Part shown: positions 1-8,200 of the stretch, one piece after another | How the letters are laid out: each line of letters begins with the position of its first letter | How positions within the stretch are numbered: the first letter of the stretch is position 1 | Source: JANRIZ01 sp033764445 | GTDB lineage: Bacteria; Verrucomicrobiota; Verrucomicrobiia; JAWXBN01 | Assembly: GCA_033764445.1 (NCBI GenBank) | Contig: JANRIZ010000171.1 | Span: 1 to 13,816, forward strand | Length of the DNA stretch: 13,816 nt | Direction: 5' to 3' | Made by a program: the position numbers and the translations under genes | The notes under the pieces: generated by a model | Databases searched by the model: none | Seen by the model: the letters and a program-made list of their open reading frames with translations, nothing else | Told to the model about the DNA's origin: nothing

Positions 1-1211
1 ATAAAGGCGGACTTGTTGGTGTACCGCTCGCGGACCACCTTGCCGGAACGGCGGATTTCGGCAATCAGGGCCGCCTCACCGATGGGAAGTTTGACCCGGA
101 TCAACGGACGCCACTGGCGCAGCAGGATTTCAATTTCCTGCATCAGGTCCTCCACCCCCGCGCCGGTGAGGGCCGAAAGTCCCACCGAGGCCGGATGCCG
201 GTCCCGGAGATGTCCCAACACCTCGGAGTTTTCAAGCCGGTCGGTCTTGTTGAAAATCATCACCACGGGTTTCCCCCAGGCCCCGATCTGTTTGAGGATG
301 GTTTCCACCGCCTCGATCTGGGCCTGGTAATGGCGGTGACTGACGTCGACGACATGCAGCAGGTAGTCCGCCTGACGCACCTCCTCCAACGTCGCCTTGA
401 AGGACTCCACCAGGTGCGTGGGCAATTTGCGGATGAAACCGACGGTATCAGTCAGCAGAAAAACCTGGCGGTTGGACAGTTCCACCTGACGGGTGGTCGG
501 ATCGAGCGTAGCAAACAGTTTGTCCTCGGCGAGCACCCCCGCCCCGGTCAGCCGGTTCATGAGGGTGGATTTTCCGGCATTGGTGTAACCGACCATGGAG
601 AGGACGGGCACATGGGCCCGCTGCCGTCCGTGCCGTTGCACGGCCCGTTGCTGACGGACCCCGGTCAGTTCGCGCGTGATGCGCAGGATTTTCTCCTGGA
701 TGCGACGGCGGTCCACCTCCAGCTGCGTTTCCCCGGGGCCGCGTCCGCCAATGCCGCCCGCCTGACGGGAGAGATGGAGCCACATGCGTTTGAGCCGCGG
801 CAGGGTGTATTGAAGCTGGGCCAGCTCAATCTGCAGTTTGCCCTCCCGGGTGCGGGCACGCTGGGCGAAGATGTCAAGAATCAGTTCGGTCCGGTCAATG
901 ACCTTGACCTTGAAGATTTCGCTCAGATTGCGGCCCTGGGCGGGACTGAGGTCGTCATCAAAAACCACCACATCGATCCGGTTTTCCCGGCAAAAGGCCG
1001 CCATCTCCGAGGCCTTGCCCTTGCCGATGAAAGTGGCCGCCACGGGATGTTCCAGTTTTTGAAAGTCCGACCCCACAACCTCCCCGCCCGCGGTCGAGGC
1101 CAGTTCGGCAAGCTCCCCCAGCGAGTCCTCCACATCCCAGACGGACTGGTCGCCACGGACCAGACCCACCAGAAACACACGTTCCACCGATTGGGGACTG
1201 ACCTTATGCAT
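1..1211 (-). CDS. hflX: GTPase HflX (3' end outside the window)
   Basis: This is a ribosome-binding GTPase of the Obg-HflX superfamily, known to split or rescue stalled 70S ribosomes in the cytoplasm. About 403 codons are visible and the C-terminus lies beyond position 1. The N-terminal HflX domain ends in the glycine-rich linker GGIGGRGPGETQLE (residues 152-165). The G domain then shows G1 GYTNAGKST (208-216), G3 DTVGFI (255-260), G4 NKTD (321-324) and a G5-like SALTGAG. The ATG at 1209-1211 lies inside the end of miaA (8-nt overlap, ATGCATAA), which implies translational coupling. An AGAGGA about 9 nt upstream is a plausible ribosome binding site. The miaA-hflX order matches E. coli, but hfq, which separates them there, is absent. 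The family call is secure; only the missing 3' end is open. Confidence 0.96.
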   Translation of the reverse strand, partial: MHKVSPQSVERVFLVGLVRGDQSVWDVEDSLGELAELASTAGGEVVGSDFQKLEHPVAATFIGKGKASEMAAFCRENRIDVVVFDDDLSPAQGRNLSEIFKVKVIDRTELILDIFAQRARTREGKLQIELAQLQYTLPRLKRMWLHLSRQAGGIGGRGPGETQLEVDRRRIQEKILRITRELTGVRQQRAVQRHGRQRAHVPVLSMVGYTNAGKSTLMNRLTGAGVLAEDKLFATLDPTTRQVELSNRQVFLLTDTVGFIRKLPTHLVESFKATLEEVRQADYLLHVVDVSHRHYQAQIEAVETILKQIGAWGKPVVMIFNKTDRLENSEVLGHLRDRHPASVGLSALTGAGVEDLMQEIEILLRQWRPLIRVKLPIGEAALIAEIRRSGKVVRERYTNKSAF

Positions 1212-2115
1212 CCGCTTGAATCCTCTTTTTCAGATATTCCACGATCCGTCCCGGGTCGGTTTCCGAACCCGGACTGATTTTTTCCAGTGCGGATTCCCGG
1301 CGGAACCACTGTTCCTGACGCCGCGCAAACTGGCGTGTGCGGATTTTGACCAGCGCCACACATTGCTCCCGGGTCATTTCACCGGCCAGGAGTCCGGCGA
1401 CCTGGCGATAGCCCAGCGCCTGGAAAGCGGTCGGATTTTTGGCTGGAAACCTTTCGAGAAGCCGACGGCATTCCTCCTCCAGACCCGCGGCGAACATGGC
1501 CTCCACCCGCTGTTCAATGCGCCGGTGCAACTCGCCACTGGGGCGGTTGAGAAAAAAAAGACGGTAGGGTTCGCGGGGGGTTTTCCATTCCTGACGGGGC
1601 CGGGCGGCCACGAGGGACTGGCCGGTCAGGCGGCAGATTTCCACGGCCCGGATCAGCCGCCGTTTGTTATGAAAATCGGAGGCATTGAGGCCATGCTCCC
1701 CCATCGAGGAGAGTTCCTCCTGGAGTTCCGCGACGGATTGGCGCTCCAAGGACTCGCGCAATCCCGCGTCTCGGGGGAGCTGATCGGCGATGCCATGGGT
1801 CAACGCACGGATATAAAGTCCTGTCCCCCCCACCACCAGCGGCATTTTGCCACGGCGGCGGATATCCGCGATGGCGGTCAAAGCCTCCTGGGCGAACCGG
1901 CAGACATCATAGGACCCATCGGGGTCGCAGACATCGATCAGATGATGGGGCACACGGGCCCGCTCCCCCGCAGAGGGTTTGGCGGTCCCGATATCCATGC
2001 CGCGGTACACCTGCATGGAATCGGCGGAGACAATTTCAAGCGGAAGGAGGGCGGAAAGTTCCAGGGCCAGTGCCGATTTTCCGGAAGCGGTCGGTCCCGC
2101 AAGAATCCACAACAT
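1204..2115 (-). CDS. miaA: tRNA dimethylallyltransferase MiaA
   Basis: MiaA transfers a dimethylallyl group to N6 of A37 in tRNAs that read UNN codons, the first step towards ms2i6A37. The protein has 303 residues, a usual length for the family. It shows the P-loop GPTASGKS (7-14), the substrate-binding segment DSMQVYRGMDIGTAKP (32-47), HHLIDV (57-62) and VGGTGLYI (95-102). The ATG lies 3 nt after the TAG stop of the large receiver/kinase-like gene, so any ribosome binding site sits inside that gene's last codons; none is strong. Its stop overlaps the hflX start by 8 nt. It is therefore the third gene of a tightly packed operon and is probably expressed mostly by read-through and re-initiation. 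Nothing is missing from the active site. Confidence 0.97.
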   Translation of the reverse strand: MLWILAGPTASGKSALALELSALLPLEIVSADSMQVYRGMDIGTAKPSAGERARVPHHLIDVCDPDGSYDVCRFAQEALTAIADIRRRGKMPLVVGGTGLYIRALTHGIADQLPRDAGLRESLERQSVAELQEELSSMGEHGLNASDFHNKRRLIRAVEICRLTGQSLVAARPRQEWKTPREPYRLFFLNRPSGELHRRIEQRVEAMFAAGLEEECRRLLERFPAKNPTAFQALGYRQVAGLLAGEMTREQCVALVKIRTRQFARRQEQWFRRESALEKISPGSETDPGRIVEYLKKRIQADA

Positions 2116-2118
2116 AGG

Positions 2119-4929
2119 CTACTTTGGGGCCGGGGCCGTGTCACTGACCACACGGAGTCCGACATAGTCCGAACTCTGGTTCTCGCGCAGGGTGTTGTCA
2201 CGGGTGAGAGTCGAGGCGTCGGAAGTGGCCCAGTTGGAACCGCGGATGATCGGCACCTTGACGATGGAAAGTTTGGCACTGGGTCCCCAGGTCGCGGTCC
2301 AGGAGGACACATTGCCACCCATGCCGACGACACCGAATTCACTGACATCGTTGGCAAACTGGTCCACGGGGGCACTGCGGACAAACCCGTCGATTTCCCC
2401 GCCCTTGTCCTTCTCGTAGCTGAAGTCCGCGCCGCTGTTGGAGCGTTTGGGATCGGTTTCATTTCCCCAGGGATAGATGCTTCCCTTGGTCCCTCGTGCG
2501 GCCTTTTCCCATTCCTGTTCGGTGGGCAGGCGGTACCCGAGCCACTTGGCGTAGGCATGGGCATCGAGATAATCGATGTTGAAGACGGGGTGGTCCCAGG
2601 TGAGGATTTCCTTGCCGGGGGGGAAGGGTTTGCGCTCCTTGATCGACCCGATCATGGCGGCCCACTGTTTGGGCGTGTTATCCTTGCTTTTACCCTTGAG
2701 TTCGGGGGCCTGGTAGGTGCTGTTGTCCCGTCCGCGGGTATCATCGAGAAACAGCTTGTACTGCCAGATGGTCACCGGGTATTTGGAAATCCAGTAGGTC
2801 GGCAAACTGACGTTTTCGCCATTCTGAAAAACAAAATCCCCGGCGGGGATCTCGACCATCGGCGGAGGGCTGGGGATATGCGCCCCGGCGGATTTGTCAC
2901 CCCGGAACATAAACCACCAGACACAGGCCGCCGTCAGCAAAAGGGCCAGCGGCAGGGTCACGAGAGTCATCACGAAAACCTTTTTGCGGCGCTGGTTTTC
3001 GGCTTCCGCCTCCTGCATCGCCGCCTGGTCATTTTTGGAAATGGGAATGGCCATCGCGGGATTCAGACGTGCTTCGATCCTCTTGATGTCCTGCTGCAGC
3101 GCCGCAAAGGACGAATACCCCCCCTCACCAATGATCACCGACCGGGCGACGGTGGACTGGATCTCCGGATCAACGGGTTCCTTGGCATTTTTCAGGATAC
3201 GCGTCAGGGCCACGGCCAGGGCATTGATCTCGACGTTGTTGTTCAAACCCTGATCGGCATGCAGGGTGGCCGGGTTCATGATTTTGACAACCCCGTTCTT
3301 GTCGATGTAAATGTGTTTTTCCTCGACCATCTGATGCGGAATCTGGCTGCGCTGGAGAAAGGACAGTGCGTCCAGTACGGAACTGTAGACCTTGAGAATC
3401 TTAAGGTTTTCCAGACTGCGGCCTTCATTGGAGATTTTCTGAAGGCTTTCCCCCTGGAGAAACTCCTGGGCGTAATAGTGACGTCCCCCCGCCTCCCCGG
3501 CCTCAAAGACGGACCCGATGTTGGGGTGCTGGAGTTTGGCTTTTGTGGCCGCCAATCCCAAAAAGGACTGCACGAGGGACGGATTGGAGGAACGTTCCGC
3601 CGAAAGGACCCGCAGGGCCACCTTGCGATTGACCGCGGACTGGGTGGCCTCGTACAGCTGCGTCTCCTCCTCGTCGGAAATCAGCCGGGCAATCTTGTAG
3701 GGTCCGAGCACCTTGCCCGAAAGATCCTTGCTGGGGGCTTCCTGTTCCTGCTGCTCGTGGCCGGTCTTTTCATCCCGGAGACGCACCGCCTCCATGATCA
3801 GCCCCTCCCATCCGATCTGGATGGTCTTTTCAGTGCTTTGTTCGCCATCGATGAATTTGAAGCTGCCACTGGTCCAACTGACGATTTCGTAAACCGCATC
3901 CTCCCCCTGCATCACCCCGCTGATGGCATGGACGATGGCGCCCTTTTTGATGAAAATCGCTCCGGAATGATTGCCCCGGGCAATGATGATCTTGCCGGTC
4001 CGTCCGCTGATGCAGCACATCTGGATGATGTCCACAAGATGAAACTGCTCGATCTGACCGCTGAATCCCTGGCGTTCCTGTTCCTCCTGTTTTTTGAGGA
4101 TGGAGGTGATTCCGCCCGGACCTGCCGGTGGTTCCGGCTGGGCGATATCAAATTTGGGTTCGGCCACGGCCCTGTGCCCCGGGTTCCCGGTGATGGGCGC
4201 TGCGGGAATGGCCTTGGGGACAGCACCTCCCATGGCAGGGGCTGCGGGCACCGCCCGGGGGGCGGCCTGCGCCTGTGGCTGTGCTGCGGGCACCGCCCGG
4301 GGGGCGGCCTGCGCCTGTGGCTGCGCTGCGGGCACCGCCCGGGGAGCGGCCTGCGCCTGCGGCTGCGCTGCGGGCATCGCCCGGGGGGCGGCCTGCGCCT
4401 GTGGCTGCGCTGCGGGCACCGCCCGGGGAGCGGCCTGCGCCTGTGGCTGTGCTGCGGGCATCGCCCGGGGGGCGGCCTGCGCCTGTGGCTGTGCTGCGGG
4501 CATCGCCTGGGGTTGGGCCACATTGAATGGATTTTTCATCACACCGGATTTGGTGACATCCTCCACCACCAGCCCCAGCTGACGGCCCACATGCCTGAGA
4601 AGACGCTCGGGCTCGATGGGTTTGGGAAGAATCGTCAGACCGGCACAGCGGGCGTCATTGAGAATCTGCGTCGAATCGTACGCGGTCACAAAAAGAATCG
4701 GAAGGGTCGGATAGGTGCCCCGCAGCGCGGCCACCAGATCGCCCCCGCCGATTTCCGGCGAATAGATGTCGGCGATCACCAGAGACACGGTGGCGGACTG
4801 CAACTGGTAATTCAATTGGGCAAGGTTCTGGGCGGGCAATGTCTGATACGCCCGATGCCCCGCCAGGATGTTGACATGCCTGTTGAGCGACTCTGTATCG
4901 CAGTCAAAGACAATGATCGTATAGGCCAT
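2119..4929 (-). CDS. Receiver - PATAN (DUF4388) - pseudokinase - TM - FGE-like multidomain protein
   Basis: A 936-residue putative signalling protein. Residues 1-120 are a response-regulator receiver domain with its key residues intact: D9/D11, phospho-acceptor D54, T82 and K103. Residues 142-225 are six copies of a 14-residue Ala/Pro/Gln repeat, a likely flexible linker. Residues 289-363 match the PATAN/DUF4388 pattern (RTGKIII, IFIKKGAIVHAISG, SGSFKF). Residues 408-620 have a Ser/Thr kinase outline, but the VAIK lysine is R440, the glycine loop is lost, the HRD region reads PHQMVEEKHIY and DFG is MNP, so it is a pseudokinase. A basic NQRRKK precedes a transmembrane helix (651-675). Residues 691-930 are FGE/SUMF1-like (LPTEQEWEKAARG, GMGGNVSSWT, VGLRVV), probably periplasmic, with no cysteine, so formylglycine chemistry is not expected. 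The gene lies 3 nt after its upstream neighbour and 3 nt before miaA. Domain calls come from motif reading; the pathway is unknown. Confidence 0.9.
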   Translation of the reverse strand: MAYTIIVFDCDTESLNRHVNILAGHRAYQTLPAQNLAQLNYQLQSATVSLVIADIYSPEIGGGDLVAALRGTYPTLPILFVTAYDSTQILNDARCAGLTILPKPIEPERLLRHVGRQLGLVVEDVTKSGVMKNPFNVAQPQAMPAAQPQAQAAPRAMPAAQPQAQAAPRAVPAAQPQAQAAPRAMPAAQPQAQAAPRAVPAAQPQAQAAPRAVPAAQPQAQAAPRAVPAAPAMGGAVPKAIPAAPITGNPGHRAVAEPKFDIAQPEPPAGPGGITSILKKQEEQERQGFSGQIEQFHLVDIIQMCCISGRTGKIIIARGNHSGAIFIKKGAIVHAISGVMQGEDAVYEIVSWTSGSFKFIDGEQSTEKTIQIGWEGLIMEAVRLRDEKTGHEQQEQEAPSKDLSGKVLGPYKIARLISDEEETQLYEATQSAVNRKVALRVLSAERSSNPSLVQSFLGLAATKAKLQHPNIGSVFEAGEAGGRHYYAQEFLQGESLQKISNEGRSLENLKILKVYSSVLDALSFLQRSQIPHQMVEEKHIYIDKNGVVKIMNPATLHADQGLNNNVEINALAVALTRILKNAKEPVDPEIQSTVARSVIIGEGGYSSFAALQQDIKRIEARLNPAMAIPISKNDQAAMQEAEAENQRRKKVFVMTLVTLPLALLLTAACVWWFMFRGDKSAGAHIPSPPPMVEIPAGDFVFQNGENVSLPTYWISKYPVTIWQYKLFLDDTRGRDNSTYQAPELKGKSKDNTPKQWAAMIGSIKERKPFPPGKEILTWDHPVFNIDYLDAHAYAKWLGYRLPTEQEWEKAARGTKGSIYPWGNETDPKRSNSGADFSYEKDKGGEIDGFVRSAPVDQFANDVSEFGVVGMGGNVSSWTATWGPSAKLSIVKVPIIRGSNWATSDASTLTRDNTLRENQSSDYVGLRVVSDTAPAPK
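4255..4506 (-). repeat. Six tandem 42-bp coding repeats
   Basis: Six in-frame 42-bp units encode the 14-residue unit A(M/V)PAAQPQAQAAPR within the receiver-PATAN linker of the 936-residue protein. A shortened seventh unit (AVPAAP) follows. Units differ mainly at the Met/Val codon and at a few third positions, which suggests recent unit duplication by slippage or recombination. Because 42 is a multiple of 3, changes in copy number keep the frame and only alter linker length. Confidence 0.95.
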
Positions 4930-4932
4930 AAA

Positions 4933-5730
4933 TTATCGGGCAATACTCATCGGGGCCGGAAACAGTTCCGCAAGCTGGGCCGGGAAGGATTTGGAATCCT
5001 GCAGCTCATTCTTGTAATAGACCCTGATGATATAACCATAATAGTTTCGGGTGACGTTCGTCCTTCGGAACTCCTGCTCCCATGTGCCTTTGGGTACCTG
5101 ATAGGTGATGGTCATGGTTTCGTATGAACTCTCTTTCCAATCCACAGGCGGCTCCAAAAACTTGACATCAATTTTTGCATTGGTTGCGACAATTTTATTA
5201 TTACCTAATATATCGTAAAAATAAACCTGAAATTTTATTTGTGCCGGATCAACATTTGTAAACTCTGGTTTTGTCCCTAACTTTACCAAAAAATTCCACT
5301 TCTCATCAAAAAGCGTCGGTGCGTTCTCTCTCCTTGGTTCTATATCTAGTAAATTTATAAGCTTTGGCAAACGAATATTTTGTTGGTTTGACTTTGCCGG
5401 GTCATTCGGGTTGGCCGCCGCAGTCCTGACACCTTCCCGCAAAGTTGGCATGGCTGTCAAGTTTTTAATAAGGTACTCCTCAGCAGGTTTTTCAGGAATC
5501 AGACTCGTGGTGGGCCCGGGAGCAACCGGGGCGCTGGCCACCACTGTCCCCTTTTTTCCACTTTTTTGCACAAAAATGGCACGCAAAATCGGGATCGATA
5601 AAAAGGCGAGCACGATAAAAATCATCACAAATCCGATGATCACGAGGGACACCGTAAACAGTGTTCCCTTACGTCGCTTCACCTCCACTTGCGGTCGTGC
5701 CATAAGAACATCATCCGCAAGGTCTTGCAC
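4933..5730 (-). CDS. Single-pass membrane protein of unknown function
   Basis: I do not recognise this 265-residue protein. It has a short charged N-terminus (VEVKRRKG, 15-22), one strong hydrophobic segment (about 23-54), a Pro/Ala-rich stretch and a probably extracytoplasmic C-terminal half (about 120-260) rich in alternating hydrophobic residues, suggesting a beta-sandwich. It is the first gene of the operon; its TAA is 3 nt before the start of the receiver/pseudokinase gene, so a partner role for that membrane protein is plausible but inferred. The start is uncertain: GTG at 5730 has no proper ribosome binding site, and ATG at 5703 (MARPQVEVKRRKG) is an alternative. Codons upstream stay open to a stop at 5782 but offer no standard start. 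The middle of the gene (about 5150-5400) is clearly AT-richer than everything around it. Confidence 0.8.
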   Translation of the reverse strand: MQDLADDVLMARPQVEVKRRKGTLFTVSLVIIGFVMIFIVLAFLSIPILRAIFVQKSGKKGTVVASAPVAPGPTTSLIPEKPAEEYLIKNLTAMPTLREGVRTAAANPNDPAKSNQQNIRLPKLINLLDIEPRRENAPTLFDEKWNFLVKLGTKPEFTNVDPAQIKFQVYFYDILGNNKIVATNAKIDVKFLEPPVDWKESSYETMTITYQVPKGTWEQEFRRTNVTRNYYGYIIRVYYKNELQDSKSFPAQLAELFPAPMSIAR

Positions 5731-5740
5731 CCTGTCAATC

Positions 5741-5768
5741 TTGACTTCAAATTGTTTGACCCTATGCT
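5741..5768 (+). promoter_or_regulatory. Candidate sigma70-type promoter for glycyl-tRNA synthetase
   Basis: TTGACT (5741-5746) and TATGCT (5763-5768) are separated by 16 bp, close to the vegetative sigma-factor consensus. Transcription would start near 5775, leaving a leader of about 30 nt before the ATG at 5805. It lies in the 74-bp gap between two divergent genes, where a promoter for each direction is expected. I could not pick a convincing promoter for the minus strand. No T-box-like leader fits in this short space. Confidence 0.4.
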
Positions 5769-5804
5769 CACCCCTTTTCTGTCACATCCTTCCCTGAAAA
5801 TCCT

Positions 5805-7451
5805 ATGACCACTGAAGCCAAAAAACAAACCGACCTCATGGAAAAAATCGTCGCCCTGTGCAAACGCCGCGGTTTTGTTTTCCAATCCTCCGAAATTTAC
5901 GGAGGCATCAACGGCTTTTGGGATTACGGTCCACTCGGGGCGGAACTCAAACGCAACGTCAAAGACTACTGGTGGAAATGCATGACCCACTGGCGCGAAG
6001 ACGTTGTGGGTCTCGATGCCACGATCATCATGCACCCGTCCATCTGGAAGGCATCGGGCCATGTGGATACGTTCACCGATAAAATGGTCGATGACCCGGT
6101 CAGTAAAAAACGTTACCGCGCCGATCAGGTGGATCCACAAACTGGTATTGTCTATTATTACTCTGGGGCCACCTCCGCATCCAATGGAAAGGAATCCCAG
6201 GAATCCTTTTCAGTTCTCATTCCTCTGGGCAAACCTCCCGAAAGCGCCCGCAAGGTGGCCACCCAATATTACGAGCAGCGCGGGATCGATAAACCCGAAT
6301 TGAAGGGTGAGAGCTCGGAAAAAATCGAAAACACGATTCTTTACAGTCCCGACAGCGGAGCGCGTCTGGGAGAACCCCGCGATTTTAATCTCATGCTCAA
6401 AACTCAGGTGGGCCCTGTGGCCAGTGACGAAAACACCGCCTATCTCCGCCCGGAAACAGCCCAGGCCATTTTTGCCCAGTTTAAAAATGTCCTCGATTCC
6501 TCGCGTGTCAAAGTCCCTTTCGGAATTGCACAGGTGGGCAAAGCCTTCCGCAATGAGGTCACCCCCCGCAACTTTACCTTCCGTTCCCGCGAATTTGAAC
6601 AGATGGAACTAGAATTTTTCATCAAGCCGGATGACGTGGTCCAGAAAATGACGGGTAGCGTTCTGGAAGGGATCACAGAAAACTCTTCCCTGCCCGAACC
6701 CCAATCCAACTGGGGCTGGGAAGCCTGGCACATGTACTGGGTGCAACAACGTCTGGCGTGGTACGACTCCATCGGTCTGGGACGCGACACGCTGGAACTC
6801 TACTGGCAGAAAAAAGAGGAGCTGGCCCACTACGCCCGTGCCTGTGTGGATATTCTCTACAAGTTTCCCTTCGGCACGCAGGAACTTGAAGGGATCGCCG
6901 CCCGCGGCAATTTTGACCTCAGCCAGCACCAGGAACACAGCGGCAAATCCATGGAGGTCTTCGACGACGAAGCCAAGTCCCGTTACATACCCCATGTGAT
7001 CGAACCTTCCGCTGGGGCTGATCGTCTTGTCCTTGCACTGCTCTGCAACGCCTATCACGAGGAACAGGTCACGGATGACAAGGGCAAAACCGAAACCCGC
7101 GTGGTCATGAAATTCCATCCCCGCGTGGCCCCGATCAAGGTCGCGGTGTTCCCCCTGCTCAAAAACAAACCCGAACTGGCGGTCAAGGCCCGCGAAATTT
7201 ACAATTCGCTCCGCCCCCACATGAATGTCTTTTACGACGACGGTGGTTCGATCGGAAAACGCTACGCACGCCAGGACGAGGCGGGCACCCCCTTCGGTAT
7301 CACGGTGGACTTTGAAACGTTTGAGGGGGTCCGTGAAGGCGCCCAGGCGGGTCTCAAGGACACGGTCACGCTCCGTCACCGCGACTCCATGAAACAGGAA
7401 CGCATCGCCATTGCCGACATCCTCCCGACCCTCCTTAAAGCGCTTGCATAA
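5805..7451 (+). CDS. glyQS: Glycyl-tRNA synthetase, single-chain dimeric type
   Basis: A class II aminoacyl-tRNA synthetase that charges tRNA-Gly with glycine in the cytoplasm. The 548-residue chain is of the alpha2 type, not the glyQ/glyS tetramer of E. coli. It begins with the conserved core segment GGINGFWDYGPLGAELKRNV. Motif 2 is AFRNEVTPRNFTFRSREFEQ (RNE at 249-251). Motif 3 contains EPSAGADRLVLALL (GADR 404-407). The C-terminal anticodon-binding domain runs from about residue 435 (HPRVAPIKVAVFPLL) to the end, including YDDGGSIGKRYARQDEAGTP and DSMKQERIAIADILPTLL. The first ATG has no obvious Shine-Dalgarno sequence. Its stop overlaps the start of the methyltransferase gene. A diverged copy of its last 22 codons lies 0.9 kb downstream. 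Confidence 0.96.
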   Translation: MTTEAKKQTDLMEKIVALCKRRGFVFQSSEIYGGINGFWDYGPLGAELKRNVKDYWWKCMTHWREDVVGLDATIIMHPSIWKASGHVDTFTDKMVDDPVSKKRYRADQVDPQTGIVYYYSGATSASNGKESQESFSVLIPLGKPPESARKVATQYYEQRGIDKPELKGESSEKIENTILYSPDSGARLGEPRDFNLMLKTQVGPVASDENTAYLRPETAQAIFAQFKNVLDSSRVKVPFGIAQVGKAFRNEVTPRNFTFRSREFEQMELEFFIKPDDVVQKMTGSVLEGITENSSLPEPQSNWGWEAWHMYWVQQRLAWYDSIGLGRDTLELYWQKKEELAHYARACVDILYKFPFGTQELEGIAARGNFDLSQHQEHSGKSMEVFDDEAKSRYIPHVIEPSAGADRLVLALLCNAYHEEQVTDDKGKTETRVVMKFHPRVAPIKVAVFPLLKNKPELAVKAREIYNSLRPHMNVFYDDGGSIGKRYARQDEAGTPFGITVDFETFEGVREGAQAGLKDTVTLRHRDSMKQERIAIADILPTLLKALA

Positions 7452-8199
7452 GCTCAACTCTCCCGACGGCAAACGTCTTCTTTCCCTCGTCCGCGAGGGG
7501 GACTATGCCCATGCCGGGGAAATTGAGGCCATTGAAGGTCTGCTCAAACTGATCGATCCCCCCTCCCCACGCTCCTGGCTTGATGCGGGGTGCGGACGTG
7601 GTGGGACGGCTGCCTACATCCAGAGAAAATGCGGGGTTGCGATGACCGCATTCGACATTGACGAGGTTTCGCTGGATGAAGCCCGGCTCCATTATCCCCA
7701 AATCAGATTCCTCGGGTCCGATGTGGCGCAAATTGCCCACACATTGTCCGATTCCTTTGACGTGATCTCCTGCTTCAACTCCTTCTACGCCTTTCCCAAC
7801 CAACCACAGGCCCTCGCCGGGTTGGCGCGTCTTGCACATGATCAAACCCAACTTCTGATTTTTGAGTACACGGCTTCCGATCAATTTAAAACATCCGGCT
7901 TTGCCCATCTCCCGGAAACCTCCCACTGGAAGCCTGTTGTCCCGGACACGTTCCCGAGGGAGCTCGATCGGCAAGGATGGCGGCTGGAACAATCCGTCAA
8001 TCTGGATGCCGAATACGCGCGCTGGTATGCGGAACTGGTGACAAAATTTAACCGGCGCAAAACTCTCCTGGTCGGGACCTGCGGCAAAGAGATCTACGAA
8101 TACGCCCTTTGCTTCTACTCCTCCCTTCTCTCAGCGATCGAGTCCGGACAAATCGGCGGAGCCCTCTTCAAGGCCCGGAAAAAACGGGCGGGGGACTGA
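7444..8199 (+). CDS. Class I SAM-dependent methyltransferase, substrate unknown
   Basis: A Rossmann-fold methyltransferase of about 251 residues. Motif I is LDAGCGRGGTAAYIQ, followed by an acidic motif II (TAFDIDEVSLDEA), a motif III-like FLGSDVAQIA and FDVISCFNSFYAFPN at motif IV. The N-terminal GKRLLSLVREGDYAHAGE is a recognisable family segment; the substrate cannot be read from sequence. I prefer the TTG at 7444, whose context TTGCATAAG overlaps the glycyl-tRNA synthetase stop by 8 nt, the same geometry as the miaA/hflX junction. The longer alternative is TTG 7411, giving a 41-nt overlap and 11 extra residues. No start has a convincing ribosome binding site, so translation probably depends on coupling to the upstream gene. 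Confidence 0.88.
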   Translation: MHKLNSPDGKRLLSLVREGDYAHAGEIEAIEGLLKLIDPPSPRSWLDAGCGRGGTAAYIQRKCGVAMTAFDIDEVSLDEARLHYPQIRFLGSDVAQIAHTLSDSFDVISCFNSFYAFPNQPQALAGLARLAHDQTQLLIFEYTASDQFKTSGFAHLPETSHWKPVVPDTFPRELDRQGWRLEQSVNLDAEYARWYAELVTKFNRRKTLLVGTCGKEIYEYALCFYSSLLSAIESGQIGGALFKARKKRAGD

Positions 8200-8200
8200 C

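Noticed and set aside
195..1277. A 360-codon open frame on the plus strand
   Set aside because: It lies opposite hflX, whose GTPase motifs are all on the minus strand.
4255..4506. CRISPR array
   Set aside because: The 42-bp units are contiguous with no unique spacers and encode an in-frame protein repeat.
1216..5127. A 1303-codon open frame on the plus strand
   Set aside because: It is antisense to miaA, the 936-residue gene and part of the membrane-protein gene, which have clear family motifs. Its translation is low-complexity and matches no family; high GC and the 42-bp repeats explain its length.
5767..5778. Strong Shine-Dalgarno-like AAAGGGGTGAG on the minus strand upstream of the membrane-protein gene
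   Set aside because: No ATG, GTG or TTG in the right frame lies at a suitable distance; the first candidate start is nearly 40 nt downstream.
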